DNA of 64,000 nt from an uncultured Tolumonas sp. (GCF_963676665.1 NZ_OY781378.1:310001-374000); one strand, 5' to 3'; shown: positions 47,451 through 57,902, counted from the first letter of the stretch. The notes: generated by a model from the sequence alone, not told the origin. Numbers and translations: made by a program.

Positions 47451-48025
47451 GTATTATTCCCTTGTGTATAAAATTTTGTATTGTTATTTCTTGTTTAAAT
47501 GAACGTGGGCGACACTTTTATTTAGGAATAAATTTAATCTGTCGCCAGATTCTTATTATTTGTTGTTTTTGATAATTGTTTAATTATGGATATATATCAC
47601 TGGTTTTTAATAAACGACCTTACAATCGGTTGTATGTTGCGCAGTTTAACTGAAATTGATAAAAGGAGTAAAGTTTTAGGTAAATCGTTTTCATGGGGGG
47701 GAATTGCTGGCTTTTATGTCTTTTTTTAGTGCAAAAAGCTGATGTTGTATTTATGTTATAAATAATGAAAACATATTTGTAACAATGTTTCATTTTATTT
47801 TCATTTACTTCATTTTATTTCAAGTTGGTATTTAAATAAAATTTATAATCTATTTGTTAATGCCAAATTATTATTTAAATACCAACTGGGTTTCAAATAA
47901 CAACCAATCTTATCGAAGATCACAAATTTACATACGAAACTTTCATTGTTGAATACGAACACACACTTTGGATCTACACTTAACTTGAGCTACAGAGTCT
48001 GTTGTTTATGACTAAGGTGTTTGAG
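47451..48025. other. AT-rich intergenic region, 575 bases, no gene
   Basis: Separates the chemoreceptor from a small orphan gene. It contains the possible leader hairpin of the chemoreceptor, the 12-base direct repeat TTCATTTTATTT at 47789 and 47809, and the long inverted repeat listed next. No reading frame is credible. Confidence 0.6.
47823..47887. repeat. 17-base perfect inverted repeat around a 31-base spacer
   Basis: AGTTGGTATTTAAATAA (47823-47839) and its exact inverse complement (47871-47887). Each arm contains the palindrome TATTTAAATA. It could be paired operator sites, a cruciform/hairpin, or a remnant of a small mobile element. It lies about 140 bases upstream of the small gene. 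Confidence 0.75.
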
Positions 48026-48220
48026 ATGACGAAGTGTAAAACGATGGAATTAAGTTACGATCTTGAGAGTATGACGCCAGTTGAAGAACAACAGTTTTGG
48101 TACGAATTCGAAACTATGTTATTCCGCGCTCGTGATGGTAGCGGTATGCAACTGTCGAAGGTAAACATCATCAACAATTCAGTAACGTCTGGCTCTGAAT
48201 CTGAAATTACCCTGCATTAA
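48026..48220 (+). CDS. Small hypothetical acidic protein
   Basis: A 64-residue protein of no recognised family. It is acidic in the middle (MELSYDLESMTPVEEQQFWY EFE region) and polar at the end (NNSVTSGSESE), with no signal or membrane segment. ATG 48026 follows AAGGTG by 6 bases; upstream ATG 48008 and TTG 48002 are alternatives with weaker ribosome sites. Its last 14 bases overlap the end of the convergent tetR. It may be a small regulatory or structural peptide; confidence that it is translated is moderate. Confidence 0.55.
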   Translation: MTKCKTMELSYDLESMTPVEEQQFWYEFETMLFRARDGSGMQLSKVNIINNSVTSGSESEITLH

Positions 48221-48875
48221 GCATTAATCCGGCAATGGTGGCTCGACTGCAATGAGCCACCGTCGCTATGACCTGCCGCCATTCAATATCTGTTAATTCA
48301 ATTGGCCAATTGAGACGCTTATTCAGCAATGCTTTACCGCAGGCAAAACCCACGAGTGGCCCCAGATAAGCCTGTGTCAGTAAGATATTTTCTTCTGTAT
48401 TGATGGGCGTTTTGGTGATGATGGCAATTAATTCACCGATGAGTTGATGTGCGGGTTCGATAAAACCACGTTGTAAAATAGTAAATGCGGCAGTGGGATG
48501 AAATTGTTCGCGGGTCAGAAAAATGAACCAGCTGCTTTGATGCTCAGGGGTGAAGGCAATTTCTGCCAGTTTGATGGTGCATTCCAGTAACAGGTTTTGT
48601 GGTGCTTCGTGGTTGAGTCGTGAATGTATGTTTTTTTGCAAAGCATTCACTTGCGGGCCCACCGAAGCGGCGATCTGTTCCGCAATCGCCAGATAAACCC
48701 CTTCTTTGCCACCAAAATGATAGGGGATCGCTGCCTGATTAACTTGTGCTGTAGTTGCTAACTGGCGAGTTGTCACGCCATCAAAACCATAGTGGCCAAA
48801 CAGCATCAGCCCGGTATCAATCAGACGTTGTCGGGTTGCTTCACTCCGTGGATCAGTAAGAGGGTTTGTTTGCAT
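48207..48875 (-). CDS. TetR-family regulator, CecR/YbiH-like
   Basis: A 222-residue TetR regulator. The helix-turn-helix is at residues 30-60 (DGVTTRQLATTAQVNQAAIPYHFGGKEGVYLAI). The C-terminal domain resembles DUF1956, the ligand domain of CecR (YbiH), which in E. coli controls the related ybhGFSR exporter. Here it is the last gene of the yhiI-rbbA-yhhJ operon, 12 bases after yhhJ, so autoregulation of the whole operon is the simplest model. A GGGAG ribosome site precedes ATG 48875. Confidence 0.88.
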   Translation of the reverse strand: MQTNPLTDPRSEATRQRLIDTGLMLFGHYGFDGVTTRQLATTAQVNQAAIPYHFGGKEGVYLAIAEQIAASVGPQVNALQKNIHSRLNHEAPQNLLLECTIKLAEIAFTPEHQSSWFIFLTREQFHPTAAFTILQRGFIEPAHQLIGELIAIITKTPINTEENILLTQAYLGPLVGFACGKALLNKRLNWPIELTDIEWRQVIATVAHCSRATIAGLMLNAG

Positions 48876-48887
48876 AACCAGCTCCCG

Positions 48888-50018
48888 TCAAAGTTGGGTT
48901 TGCGTGACAGCCCGGCGAAACCGGGTCAACGCAACCAAAAAAAACACAACGCCAAGCCCGATCATCGCCAGCAGATCTGGCCAGATGATTGTCATCCCTG
49001 CGCCACGGTACAAAATAGCCTGCGCAACACGGACAAAGTAAGTAGAAGGCGCTGCCAGCATGATGTGTTGCACCAATGGCGGCATGCTTTCACGCGGCGT
49101 GATCCCACCGGAGAGCATTTCCAGCGGTATGATAGTTAAAATGATCAGCAAACCGAGCTGTGGCATCGAGCGGGCCAGTGTGCCGAGAAAGATGCCGATG
49201 GAAGCTGCGGAAAATAGATAAAGCACGCTGCCGAACAGGAACAGCGGTAAGGAACCTGCGATAGGAACCTCCAGCACACCTTGTATCACTAAGGTTAATG
49301 CGACGATGGTACCCAAGAGTACGGCTAAACTGTTGGCCCATATCTTTGCCATCATGATTTCAAATGGCGTTAGTGGCATGACGAGCAGGTGTTCCAGCGT
49401 GCCATGTTCCCGCTCGCGGATAAACGCCGCGCCCACCAGAATGATGGTCAGCATATTAATGTTGTTGATCACCTCCATCACGCCGCCGAACCAGTAACCG
49501 GTCAGATTCGGGTTAAAACGAACCCGGGTAACCAGTTGGATAGGCAATGTCGTGCTGTCGCGTTTCCCGGTCAGATATTCATTCAGTTCCGCGGCAAAAA
49601 TTTGCTGGATGTAATTGGCACCAATAAACGATTGGCTCATGATCGTAGCATCAATGTTGATTTGGATAGTGGGCCGACGACCCGCTTTCAGATCGCGTTG
49701 GAAATCCGTCGGGATCACAATGGCAAAAGAGTATTGCCCCTGATCCAGAGCGGCATCCATTTGTTGCAGTGTGATTTGTTCCGGTGGGTTAAAAAATGGC
49801 GCCGTCAGTACGTCACTTAGACGCGCCGATAGTGGCGAGTGATCTTGGTCGACAATCGCAACTGGCGCATGATTCAGCTCTTGTGATACCCCTTTGGCGG
49901 CGCTGTAGATCCCGCCGGTAAAGGCCCAGACGATCAACAGTAACAGCACGCGATCTGCCCACAGACTGCGTAATTCTTTAATGCCCAATCGCCAGATGTT
50001 ACTCACATGTGCATTCAT
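48888..50018 (-). CDS. ABC-2 type permease, YhhJ-like
   Basis: A 376-residue inner-membrane permease. One helix near residue 25, a periplasmic domain (SAAKGVSQELNHAPVAIVDQ onward) and five to six C-terminal helices are visible, with EREHGTLEHLLVMPLTPFEI, the ABC-2 signature. Size and order match E. coli YhhJ, third gene of yhiI-rbbA-yhhJ. It probably pairs with the permease half of RbbA. Six bases separate it from the rbbA stop. Confidence 0.9.
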   Translation of the reverse strand: MNAHVSNIWRLGIKELRSLWADRVLLLLIVWAFTGGIYSAAKGVSQELNHAPVAIVDQDHSPLSARLSDVLTAPFFNPPEQITLQQMDAALDQGQYSFAIVIPTDFQRDLKAGRRPTIQINIDATIMSQSFIGANYIQQIFAAELNEYLTGKRDSTTLPIQLVTRVRFNPNLTGYWFGGVMEVINNINMLTIILVGAAFIREREHGTLEHLLVMPLTPFEIMMAKIWANSLAVLLGTIVALTLVIQGVLEVPIAGSLPLFLFGSVLYLFSAASIGIFLGTLARSMPQLGLLIILTIIPLEMLSGGITPRESMPPLVQHIMLAAPSTYFVRVAQAILYRGAGMTIIWPDLLAMIGLGVVFFLVALTRFRRAVTQTQL

Positions 50019-50024
50019 GTCAGC

Positions 50025-52760
50025 CTACCTTTCCTGCTTGGGTAACAAGGCGAGAGAGAGCAGTGTCAGCACAGGAATGAATGCGGCCAGCGCCAGTAAC
50101 GGGTCGATCAGATCGTAAAAACCGAGCGCTTTGGTAAATACACCGCGGCTGATGATCAAAAAATAGGTTGCTGGAAAACATTGGCCGATGCCATATGCCA
50201 TACCGGTTAATGAACCCACGGGGGTGGTAAGGCCGGAAAACTGCACGGTTGGTAACATGGTCAAGATTGCCGTACCAAACAATGCGGCGATCTGTGTGCG
50301 GGTGAAGGTGGATATGACTAACCCAACGCCAGTGGTGGTCGTCACATATAACAACGCACCCAATGTTAAGGTAAACAGGCTACCTTTTACCGGCACATCA
50401 AATAGCCAGACTGCCTGTAATAACAGACAGAAGTAACTCACCATCGATACGACAATATAGGGGAGTTGTTTACCCAGTAAAAACTCAAGACGGGTAACCG
50501 GCGTGACGTACAGATTGGTGATCGAACCGAGTTCTTTTTCCCGTACCACTCCCAGCGCCATCAAAATGGCAGGAATAAAGACCAGTAATAACGAGAATAC
50601 CGCAGGGACCATGGCATAGATGCTACGGAAATCCTGATTGTAGCGATAGCGTAATGCCAGATCGGTGGGTAGTAACTGCGGTGTAGTTCCGGTCGTTTCA
50701 GTGATGAGATCGAGCAGATATTGCTGATGCAGACCTTGCACATAACCGAGCGCTGTTTCACCCCGATAGGGTAAAGCGCCATCGATCCAGGCGGCAATTT
50801 CCGGTTGCCGATTTACGCGCAAGTGATGACCAAACTGCGGTGGGATCTCCAGCGCCACAGTAAGTTCACCACTGCGCATACGTTGTTCCAGTTCTTGTTC
50901 ATTGTGAAGCGGGGCTTGCTGCTGGAAATAACGGGAACCAGTCATGTTTTGTATATAAGCACGTGATTCGGGTGATTGATCGCGATCCAGCACCGCAAAG
51001 CGCAGGTTTTCGACATCCATCGAAATACCATTACCCAGCACAAACATCAGTAATACCGAACCTAAGAGTGCAAACGACAGCCGGATGGTATCGCGTTTTA
51101 ATTCCAGCGCTTCCCGATAGGCATAGGCCAGCAACCGACGCAGGCTAAACGCACGATAGCGAGAGTTATGTGGTGTCGTAGCTGGGGTCTGCTGGTCAAT
51201 GGGTTGCGCAATCGCTACGGAATTGTTAGCGGCAGACGCTTCTTCCAGATAAGCAATAAATGCCGACTCCAGTGTCTCTGCATTTTTGTTTTGTTTTAGT
51301 GCCTGCGGTGTATCACTGGCGAGAACTTGCCCGGCATGCATCAGTGAGATCCGGTCGCAACGTTCTGCTTCATTCATGAAATGGGTGGAGATAAAAATCG
51401 TCACACCTTGCTGCCGCGATAGCTCCGCCAGTAGTTCCCAGAACTGATCGCGGGCTATCGGGTCAACACCAGAGGTGGGTTCATCCAATATTAATAATTT
51501 GGGCTCATGTACCACCGCTACGGCTAAAGAGAGACGCTGGCGAATGCCCAGTGGTAAATCATCCGCCGGATCATCCAGATAAGGCTCGAGCCCGAAACGG
51601 GTCAGCAATGTCGTTACCCGTGCGCTGATTTTGTCTTCCGGCAGGTGAAATAACTGGGCATGCAATGTCAGATTCTGGAACACCGTCAGTTCGCCATACA
51701 GCGAAAAAGCCTGTGACATATAACCAACTTGCTGGCGGGTGGCGATATTTTTGTTATCTACCGGTGCACCAAACAGACGGGCATGACCTTCGGTAGGCGG
51801 TAGCAGCCCAGTCAGCATCTTCATGGTGGTGGTTTTTCCGCAACCATTGGAACCGAGGAAACCAAAAATCTCGCCACGACCAATTGAGAAACTGACATTA
51901 TCTACGGCGGTAAATTCGCCAAAGCGCTGGGTTAAACCTTCCGCCTCTATGGCCCATGGCTGGTCACCGGTCTCTCTTGGTGGGATCACTAATTGATGGT
52001 GGCCTTGTTGCTGCTCTATTGGCAGCAAGCGGATAAACGCCTCCTCCAAATTCTGACTGTTCGTGCTGGTTTTTAATTCAGCGGCGGTACCAGTGCCAAT
52101 GACTTTGCCAGCATCCATGGCTACCAGCCAGTCAAAATTTTCCGCTTCTTCCATATATGCGGTTGCCACCAATACGGTCATATTGGGATGGCGAGCCCGG
52201 ATGCGTTGGATCAACTCCCAGAATTGACGGCGAGATAGCGGATCAACCCCGGTCGTGGGTTCATCCAAAATCAATAGATCAGGGTCGTGGATCAGCGCAC
52301 AACACAAACCGAGTTTTTGTTTCATGCCGCCCGAGAGTTTTGCCGCCGGACGATCATGAAACGGCGCCAGCCCGGTAGCGTCGAGTAACTCCTTGATCCG
52401 CGCAATGCGCTCACTGCGGTGTTGCCCAAAGAGTCGGGCAAAAAAATCGACGTTTTCGGTAACTGACAAAGTGGGGTAGAGGTTGCGTCCTAAGCCTTGC
52501 GGCATATAGGCAATACGGGGCAGCAGTGTGTCGCGTAAGTGGCGATCACCAATATCTGCATTCAGCACTTCAATCTGCCCTTGCTGGATCTTCCTCGCCC
52601 CGGCAAGCAGAGCCAACAGCGATGATTTACCCACACCATCGGGCCCGATCAAGCCGACCATGCCGCCAGCGGGTAAACTCAGGTTTATCTGATCCAGCGC
52701 TTTCACCGAACCATAAATCAGGCTGACGTCAGAAAGAATAGCAACCTCTTTTTCGGTCAT
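50025..52760 (-). CDS. rbbA: RbbA-like fused ABC ATPase/permease
   Basis: A 911-residue fusion of two ABC ATPase domains and an ABC-2 permease, exactly the length of E. coli RbbA. Domain 1 (about 1-245) has [20 protein letters not shown] and LILDEPTTG. Domain 2 (about 270-505) has [21 protein letters not shown] and LILDEPTSG. From about 540 a helix, a periplasmic loop and C-terminal helices form the permease. RbbA was named for ribosome-associated ATPase activity, but the operon looks like a tripartite exporter. ATG 52760 is chosen over the upstream GTG at 52793, which lies inside yhiI without a ribosome site. It starts 5 bases after the yhiI stop. Confidence 0.93.
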   Translation of the reverse strand: MTEKEVAILSDVSLIYGSVKALDQINLSLPAGGMVGLIGPDGVGKSSLLALLAGARKIQQGQIEVLNADIGDRHLRDTLLPRIAYMPQGLGRNLYPTLSVTENVDFFARLFGQHRSERIARIKELLDATGLAPFHDRPAAKLSGGMKQKLGLCCALIHDPDLLILDEPTTGVDPLSRRQFWELIQRIRARHPNMTVLVATAYMEEAENFDWLVAMDAGKVIGTGTAAELKTSTNSQNLEEAFIRLLPIEQQQGHHQLVIPPRETGDQPWAIEAEGLTQRFGEFTAVDNVSFSIGRGEIFGFLGSNGCGKTTTMKMLTGLLPPTEGHARLFGAPVDNKNIATRQQVGYMSQAFSLYGELTVFQNLTLHAQLFHLPEDKISARVTTLLTRFGLEPYLDDPADDLPLGIRQRLSLAVAVVHEPKLLILDEPTSGVDPIARDQFWELLAELSRQQGVTIFISTHFMNEAERCDRISLMHAGQVLASDTPQALKQNKNAETLESAFIAYLEEASAANNSVAIAQPIDQQTPATTPHNSRYRAFSLRRLLAYAYREALELKRDTIRLSFALLGSVLLMFVLGNGISMDVENLRFAVLDRDQSPESRAYIQNMTGSRYFQQQAPLHNEQELEQRMRSGELTVALEIPPQFGHHLRVNRQPEIAAWIDGALPYRGETALGYVQGLHQQYLLDLITETTGTTPQLLPTDLALRYRYNQDFRSIYAMVPAVFSLLLVFIPAILMALGVVREKELGSITNLYVTPVTRLEFLLGKQLPYIVVSMVSYFCLLLQAVWLFDVPVKGSLFTLTLGALLYVTTTTGVGLVISTFTRTQIAALFGTAILTMLPTVQFSGLTTPVGSLTGMAYGIGQCFPATYFLIISRGVFTKALGFYDLIDPLLALAAFIPVLTLLSLALLPKQER

Positions 52761-52765
52761 CCTGC

Positions 52766-53749
52766 TTACCTCACAGGAAAGACGGCTGGCCACTTGGCGT
52801 TGGCATCAGTCTGTAAATAAACAACGCCTGGCATACCTGGTTTGGCCTGTGCTGCATGTGCTGCCAGCCAGGAAGGTTCGGCTTTAACTTTGATACGAAA
52901 CATCAACTTTTCACGCTCGTTACGGGTTTCTACTTCTTTCGGCGTAAATTGTGCGCGCGGGGATACAAATACTACTTTGGCTGGAACCGGATCTGGCAGC
53001 GCATCGAGCATAATTTTGGCAGACGAACCCAAGGTGATTTTTCCTGCGTCTGCTGCGGGCAGGTAAACCGACATGGTGACATCATTCAAATCGAGCAATG
53101 TAACCACTTTACCGCCCGCTGCCAGCACTTCTCCTGGTTCTGCCAGCCGGTAGAGGATCCTGCCGGCAATGGGAGCGGTTAAACGGGTGTCATGCAATGT
53201 GCTGCTGAGCGCATCGACATTGGCATCCGCAGCGGCAACCGCCGCATCGGCTTCTTGTATCTGGTTTCGTACGACATTCAACGCTGCCTGAGCAACTTGC
53301 AATGCACTCTGGGTTTGATCCAGTTGATCTTTACTGACAAAGTTTTTACTCATCAGTTTGGCCGTACGATTGTGCGTCAGTTGGGCTAAATGCTGCTGAC
53401 TTTCGGCGCTGGCAACACTGGCGCACATGGCTTTGGCATTTTCCCGAGCCTGCTGCGCTTGTGCCTGTGCACCCCGTAACTGAGCTTGCAGCTCTTCCAA
53501 TGTTAATGTGGCGACTAATTGCCCACGCTGAACATCATCACCTTCGTGTACGGTGACGGAATCTAAGCGTCCGGCTAGTTTGGTGGCAATATCAATTTCG
53601 GTCGCTTCTAACCGACCATTCCCATAAACCAGATCTGTGGGTAATTTTTCTGAACGGTGGTAATACCAGTAACCTGACGCAGCACTGGCGCCTAGCAGAC
53701 ATAATAATATCCAGGGAAGACTGCGGCGAAAAAATGAAGGGGAACTCAT
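52766..53749 (-). CDS. HlyD-family periplasmic adaptor, YhiI-like
   Basis: A 327-residue membrane-fusion protein. A signal-anchor helix (residues 9-27) precedes the lipoyl half-motif ([20 protein letters not shown]), a long coiled-coil hairpin (about 85-180), the second lipoyl half ([20 protein letters not shown]) and a beta-barrel. It should link the RbbA/YhhJ pump to an outer-membrane channel. First gene of the operon; AGGAG precedes ATG 53749, and two palindromes sit upstream. Substrate unknown; drugs, bile-like compounds or lipids are typical for relatives. Confidence 0.92.
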   Translation of the reverse strand: MSSPSFFRRSLPWILLCLLGASAASGYWYYHRSEKLPTDLVYGNGRLEATEIDIATKLAGRLDSVTVHEGDDVQRGQLVATLTLEELQAQLRGAQAQAQQARENAKAMCASVASAESQQHLAQLTHNRTAKLMSKNFVSKDQLDQTQSALQVAQAALNVVRNQIQEADAAVAAADANVDALSSTLHDTRLTAPIAGRILYRLAEPGEVLAAGGKVVTLLDLNDVTMSVYLPAADAGKITLGSSAKIMLDALPDPVPAKVVFVSPRAQFTPKEVETRNEREKLMFRIKVKAEPSWLAAHAAQAKPGMPGVVYLQTDANAKWPAVFPVR

Positions 53750-53759
53750 GGAACACTCC

Positions 53760-53778
53760 TGTTACCGGATAGGTAACA
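53760..53778. promoter_or_regulatory. Palindrome at the yhiI ribosome-binding region
   Basis: TGTTACC-GGATA-GGTAACA, a perfect 7-5-7 dyad, begins 11 bases upstream of the yhiI start codon. It could be a second repressor site downstream of the promoter or an mRNA hairpin limiting translation. Confidence 0.55.
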
Positions 53779-53797
53779 TTTTAGTTTTCCTGTTTTG

Positions 53798-53823
53798 AGT
53801 ATAGTTCATTCATTCAAATGAAT
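53798..53823 (-). promoter_or_regulatory. yhiI promoter -10 with overlapping operator
   Basis: On the minus strand TATACT (53798-53803) is a near-consensus -10. The dyad ATTCATT-CA-AATGAAT (53808-53823) fills the spacer to a weak -35, a classical place for a TetR-family operator. The TetR gene at the end of the operon is the obvious candidate binder. Confidence 0.5.
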
Positions 53824-53951
53824 TAAAAAATTCTGAAAATTGATAGCATTAATCAATAGACTGTGAGATGTCGCAAGGGCGATCATCTCTAAATCAGTTA
53901 TACCTAACTATAATCATAACTAGATCAGCGGCTTTCAAAGGAGTAACGCGG

Positions 53952-56561
53952 ATGGCAGTAGAAAACCCATGCGTGGTGATGATCATCGCAGATGAATCGC
54001 AGCAGCAGTGGTTATACGCGTTACTGAGCCATTACTATCGCGTGCTTACTTCCTTACCGGCAGATGGCGATATTCAACATGCCGATCTCTATTTATTTGA
54101 TGAATCATCACTCAATGCTCATCAAGCTTGGTTAAGTGCTTGGCGAAAACCGCTACAGCCAGATTCCCCCTCTGTTTTATTGTTGAGCGACAATCAGCAG
54201 GCGCTGCTGGCCGCTGAATTTGAACACTTGGTAGATGAAGTGTTGCCTGCTGAAATTGAGGCGGAGCAACTAAGAGAGCATATCAATCAATGGCTGCACT
54301 TGCGGGAAAGTGTGCTGGTTTGGCAACGAGCGTCGAATAGCCGTCAAACACTGAATCAACCACTGGTTCATCCGGTGTCAGGGCTGAATTGCCCACTACC
54401 ACAAGCCTATCCAGAGAAGGGGGGGGCACTCACAAAATTATTACCTGAACTGGAATCCACATTAATGACCTTGTTATTTGAAACATCTTCTCAGGGTATG
54501 TTTGTCTGCGATATGGAAGGGCGCTTACTTACGGTTAATCCTGCATTTGCGACGATTGTAGGTTATCAACGTGAAGAATTATTGGGTGCGAAACCCGATT
54601 TTTTGATCCCATTGCGTGGGAACGATGAATATTTCCGGGAGTTTCGTCGGCGAGTCTATAAGCAAAATGGCTGGGATGGTGAATTATCCGCTCGGCGTAA
54701 AGACGGTGACATTTTTCCTTTATGGTTAACCTTGCGTTTCCAGCCTAGTCAGTCAGAAATGATCGAAGGCGTAAAAGAGGGATATTACATCGGCATCATC
54801 ACCGATTTGAGTGTCAGTCGCATGCTTGAAGACAGTGTCTTACAGTTATCTCGCACCGATTCGTTGTCTGAACTCAATCGGGTGTTGCTGGAAGATCGCT
54901 TATCGTTGGCTATTCGTCAGGCTGAAAGTCAGCAGCAAGTTGTGGCCGTGTTGTATATCAATCTGCGCCGTTTTCGCATGGTGAATGACCGTTTTGGTTA
55001 TGCCATCGGGGATTGGGTGCTCATGGCGCAATTGCAGCGTTTACGTAATCTGGTTGGAAACAAAGGATTAGTTTGTCGTTTGTTTGCAAACAACTATGTG
55101 GTTGTTATGTCAGCGCTGGATGATTTAGCGCCGGTCCAGGTATTAGCTGAACAAATCGTAGAACAATTGGCGCAGCCGCTGTTTTATGACAACAAAGAAA
55201 TTATGAGCCAACCTGTCGTGGGCATTAGCGATTATCCAGCTCACGGGCAAACAGCTGTTGAATTGATCCATAACGCAGACAGCGCCATGGATTGGTGCCG
55301 CCGTGACGGTGCCTGTAATGTGCAATTATTCACTGAAGATTTACATTCTAACTTACAGCAGCGCCTTGATTTAGAAAAAGAACTTAAACACGCCTTACTG
55401 CACAATGAGTTTTTTCTGGAATATCAGCCGCAGCTCAATCTGCAAACCGGTGGTATTAAAAGTGTCGAAGCCTTGATCCGTTGGAACTCGCCACGAGGTG
55501 TCTTACAGCCTAAAAATTTTATTTCCTTTGCAGAAGAGTGTGATTTGATTATTCCTATCAGCAATTGGGTTATACGTGAGGCCTGTAAACAAGGCGCCGC
55601 CTGGGTGCAACAAGGGCTGCAACTCACTATTGCTGTAAATCTTTCGGCATCACATTTCCAAAATGAAAAATTGGTTGATCAGATCAGTCATGCCATACAA
55701 GACAGCGGTTTTCCGGTTCGGTTATTGGAGTTGGAAGTGACAGAAAGCTGCATTATGCAGGAAGTTGGCAATAGCATTACGACACTTAATGCGCTGAAAA
55801 AACTGGGTGTATCAGTGTCGGTCGATGATTTTGGCACCGGTTATTCCAGTTTAAGTTATCTCAAACTATTCCCGCTTGATAAGCTCAAGATCGATCAATC
55901 GTTTATCTGCGATTTATCCAGTAGTAACAGCGATGCGGTCATTGTCCGCGCCATTATTGCGCTGGGCCATGCCATGGGTTTAACAATTATTGCGGAAGGT
56001 GTGGAAACACAAGAACAGCATGCGTTACTGCGTTCCTGGCACTGCGATGAAGTTCAGGGGTTCTTATTTGCCAAACCCTGTCGGCCTGATGACCTGCCGG
56101 CTGCCATAAAACAGATCCATGTCCAGTCACAAGATTTTTCGCTGACCCGTGCCAAAGAGAACGGTCATGTGTTGTTACTGGTGGATGATGAACCCTCGAT
56201 TTTGAATGCGTTACGCAGAACATTACGCAGTGCGGAATATAAAATTGTCATTGCGAACGGGGCAGAAGAGGCGCTTGATGCGTTGGCTCATTACGATGTG
56301 GGTGTCATTATTACTGACAACCGTATGCCTGGCGTCAGCGGTATTGAATTATTGCATCAGGTTAAACAACGTTATCCGCAGGTTACCCGGATCATGCTGA
56401 GTGGTTATTCTGATTTCTCATCGCTCTCTTCAGCGATCAATGCGGGCGAAATATTCCGATTCCTCAGCAAACCTTGGGAAGATGATCAGCTCAAAGCCGC
56501 CGTGCATGAGGGATTCATGAAATTTGATGATCAGAATTTACTGAATCAGATACCCCGTTAA
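53952..56561 (+). CDS. REC-like/PAS/GGDEF(degenerate)/EAL/REC protein, probable c-di-GMP phosphodiesterase
   Basis: An 869-residue soluble protein. Residues 1-120 look like a degenerate receiver; PAS covers about 170-295, a GGDEF-like domain 305-465, EAL 480-720 and a full receiver 745-869. The cyclase motif is lost (ANNY in place of GGDEF). The EAL domain keeps VEALIRW, VNLSAS, LEVTES, DDFGTGYSS, KIDQSF and EGVET. The C-terminal receiver has LVDDEPS, phospho-acceptor Asp in IITDNRMPG and FLSKPW. ATG 53952 follows AAGGAG. It starts an operon with a REC-HD-GYP protein, a lone receiver and a hemerythrin kinase, its likely phosphodonor. Confidence 0.9.
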   Translation: MAVENPCVVMIIADESQQQWLYALLSHYYRVLTSLPADGDIQHADLYLFDESSLNAHQAWLSAWRKPLQPDSPSVLLLSDNQQALLAAEFEHLVDEVLPAEIEAEQLREHINQWLHLRESVLVWQRASNSRQTLNQPLVHPVSGLNCPLPQAYPEKGGALTKLLPELESTLMTLLFETSSQGMFVCDMEGRLLTVNPAFATIVGYQREELLGAKPDFLIPLRGNDEYFREFRRRVYKQNGWDGELSARRKDGDIFPLWLTLRFQPSQSEMIEGVKEGYYIGIITDLSVSRMLEDSVLQLSRTDSLSELNRVLLEDRLSLAIRQAESQQQVVAVLYINLRRFRMVNDRFGYAIGDWVLMAQLQRLRNLVGNKGLVCRLFANNYVVVMSALDDLAPVQVLAEQIVEQLAQPLFYDNKEIMSQPVVGISDYPAHGQTAVELIHNADSAMDWCRRDGACNVQLFTEDLHSNLQQRLDLEKELKHALLHNEFFLEYQPQLNLQTGGIKSVEALIRWNSPRGVLQPKNFISFAEECDLIIPISNWVIREACKQGAAWVQQGLQLTIAVNLSASHFQNEKLVDQISHAIQDSGFPVRLLELEVTESCIMQEVGNSITTLNALKKLGVSVSVDDFGTGYSSLSYLKLFPLDKLKIDQSFICDLSSSNSDAVIVRAIIALGHAMGLTIIAEGVETQEQHALLRSWHCDEVQGFLFAKPCRPDDLPAAIKQIHVQSQDFSLTRAKENGHVLLLVDDEPSILNALRRTLRSAEYKIVIANGAEEALDALAHYDVGVIITDNRMPGVSGIELLHQVKQRYPQVTRIMLSGYSDFSSLSSAINAGEIFRFLSKPWEDDQLKAAVHEGFMKFDDQNLLNQIPR

Positions 56562-56600
56562 TCAGGCCACTGGCTGATAAATACATGAAGGATCATTAGG

Positions 56601-57893
56601 ATGCCGACACCGTTTACCATCCTGCTGGTGGATGATGAAATCAATATATTACGTTCGTTGCACCGCCTATTACGGCCGGAAGGATACCGGATATTAACCG
56701 CTGAAAGTGGCGCGGCAGCATTGAGCCTGATGAGCACCGAACCGGTTGATTTGGTTATTTCTGATATGCGTATGCCTGAAATGGATGGCGCAATCTTTTT
56801 GGCTAAAGTCCGACAGGAATGGCCGGATACCATACGTTTATTGCTGACCGGACATGCGGATATGACGCAGACGGTGGCCGCGATCAATCAAGGTGAAATA
56901 TATCGCTTTATTGCTAAGCCATGGAACGATCAGGAGTTACAACTTATCGTCCGGCAAGCCTTAGAACAACTGTATCTACGCCGTGAAAATCAACGCTTAT
57001 TAAAATTGACCGCCGAGCAAAATGAAGCGTTAAAAGAAGCCAATAATACGCTGGAACATAAGGTTGCCCAACGCACTGCAGAATTGAGCCAATTGGTCTC
57101 CTTTCTGGAACTCACACAAGAAGAGCTGAAAACCTCGTTCAGAACTTCTGTACAGGTATTCTCTGGCATCATTGAAATGCGCTTTGCCGACTGGACTGGT
57201 CACAGTCAACGAGTTGTGACCTTGGCGGAACGCTTGGCAAAACGTGCCGGATTAAAAGCCGAAGAAGTTGAGGCTGTCATGAATGCTGCTATGTTGCATG
57301 ACATCGGCAAGGTTGCATTACCGGATACCTTACTCAGTAAAGCCTTTGCCAGCCACAATCGTCAGGAGCGCGCAGAATATATGGAACATCCAGCGCTCGG
57401 GCAAATGGTGTTATTACCCATTCAGGAACTAAATCTTGCTGGTGTTTATATCCGAGGCCTGCACGAAAATGTGGATGGTAGTGGTTTTCCCGATCATTTG
57501 AAACGCAATGAAATTCCGATCGGCGCCAGAATATTAGCCATAGTCGTTGATTATGATGAATTACAAATGGGGTTGTTATTACCCCGAGAAGTAACAGAAG
57601 AACATGCTCTTTTGTACATAAAAGAAAACAAAGGGCTACGCTACGATCCGGAATTGGTTCAGCTGTTTACTCAATCGCTGGAAACGGAACAACATCGCTA
57701 CAAAGAGGTTGCACTGAGTAGTCGCCAACTAAAAACAGGCATGATTTTGTCCCGGGATTTATACAGCGCCGGGCATTTTCTGTTGTTAGCCAAAGGCCGG
57801 AAACTGGATCCATCTATCATCAAACACATTTGCCGTTTTGAACAAACCGACGGTAAACCGATCGTTGTTTATATTCGGCAAGATATAAATTAA
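56601..57893 (+). CDS. REC-HD-GYP response regulator, c-di-GMP phosphodiesterase
   Basis: A 430-residue response regulator. The receiver is at 1-125 (LLVDDEIN, phospho-Asp in VISDMRMPEMDG, FIAKPW). A coiled coil (130-175) leads to an HD-GYP domain (about 185-370) with MLHDIGKVALPD, EHPALG, LHENVDGSGFP and GARILAIVVDYD. The GYP triad reads GFP, a common variant. HD-GYP enzymes hydrolyse c-di-GMP to GMP. It is 39 bases after the EAL gene and 9 before the next receiver. Confidence 0.93.
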   Translation: MPTPFTILLVDDEINILRSLHRLLRPEGYRILTAESGAAALSLMSTEPVDLVISDMRMPEMDGAIFLAKVRQEWPDTIRLLLTGHADMTQTVAAINQGEIYRFIAKPWNDQELQLIVRQALEQLYLRRENQRLLKLTAEQNEALKEANNTLEHKVAQRTAELSQLVSFLELTQEELKTSFRTSVQVFSGIIEMRFADWTGHSQRVVTLAERLAKRAGLKAEEVEAVMNAAMLHDIGKVALPDTLLSKAFASHNRQERAEYMEHPALGQMVLLPIQELNLAGVYIRGLHENVDGSGFPDHLKRNEIPIGARILAIVVDYDELQMGLLLPREVTEEHALLYIKENKGLRYDPELVQLFTQSLETEQHRYKEVALSSRQLKTGMILSRDLYSAGHFLLLAKGRKLDPSIIKHICRFEQTDGKPIVVYIRQDIN

Positions 57894-57902
57894 GGAGTCA
57901 TC

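Noticed and set aside
47508..47546. c-di-GMP riboswitch upstream of the chemoreceptor
   Set aside because: A hairpin is present but none of the conserved GEMM loop sequences were seen.
47789..47820. Two TTCATTTTATTT direct repeats as a functional iteron
   Set aside because: Only two copies in low-complexity AT DNA; likely chance or slippage.
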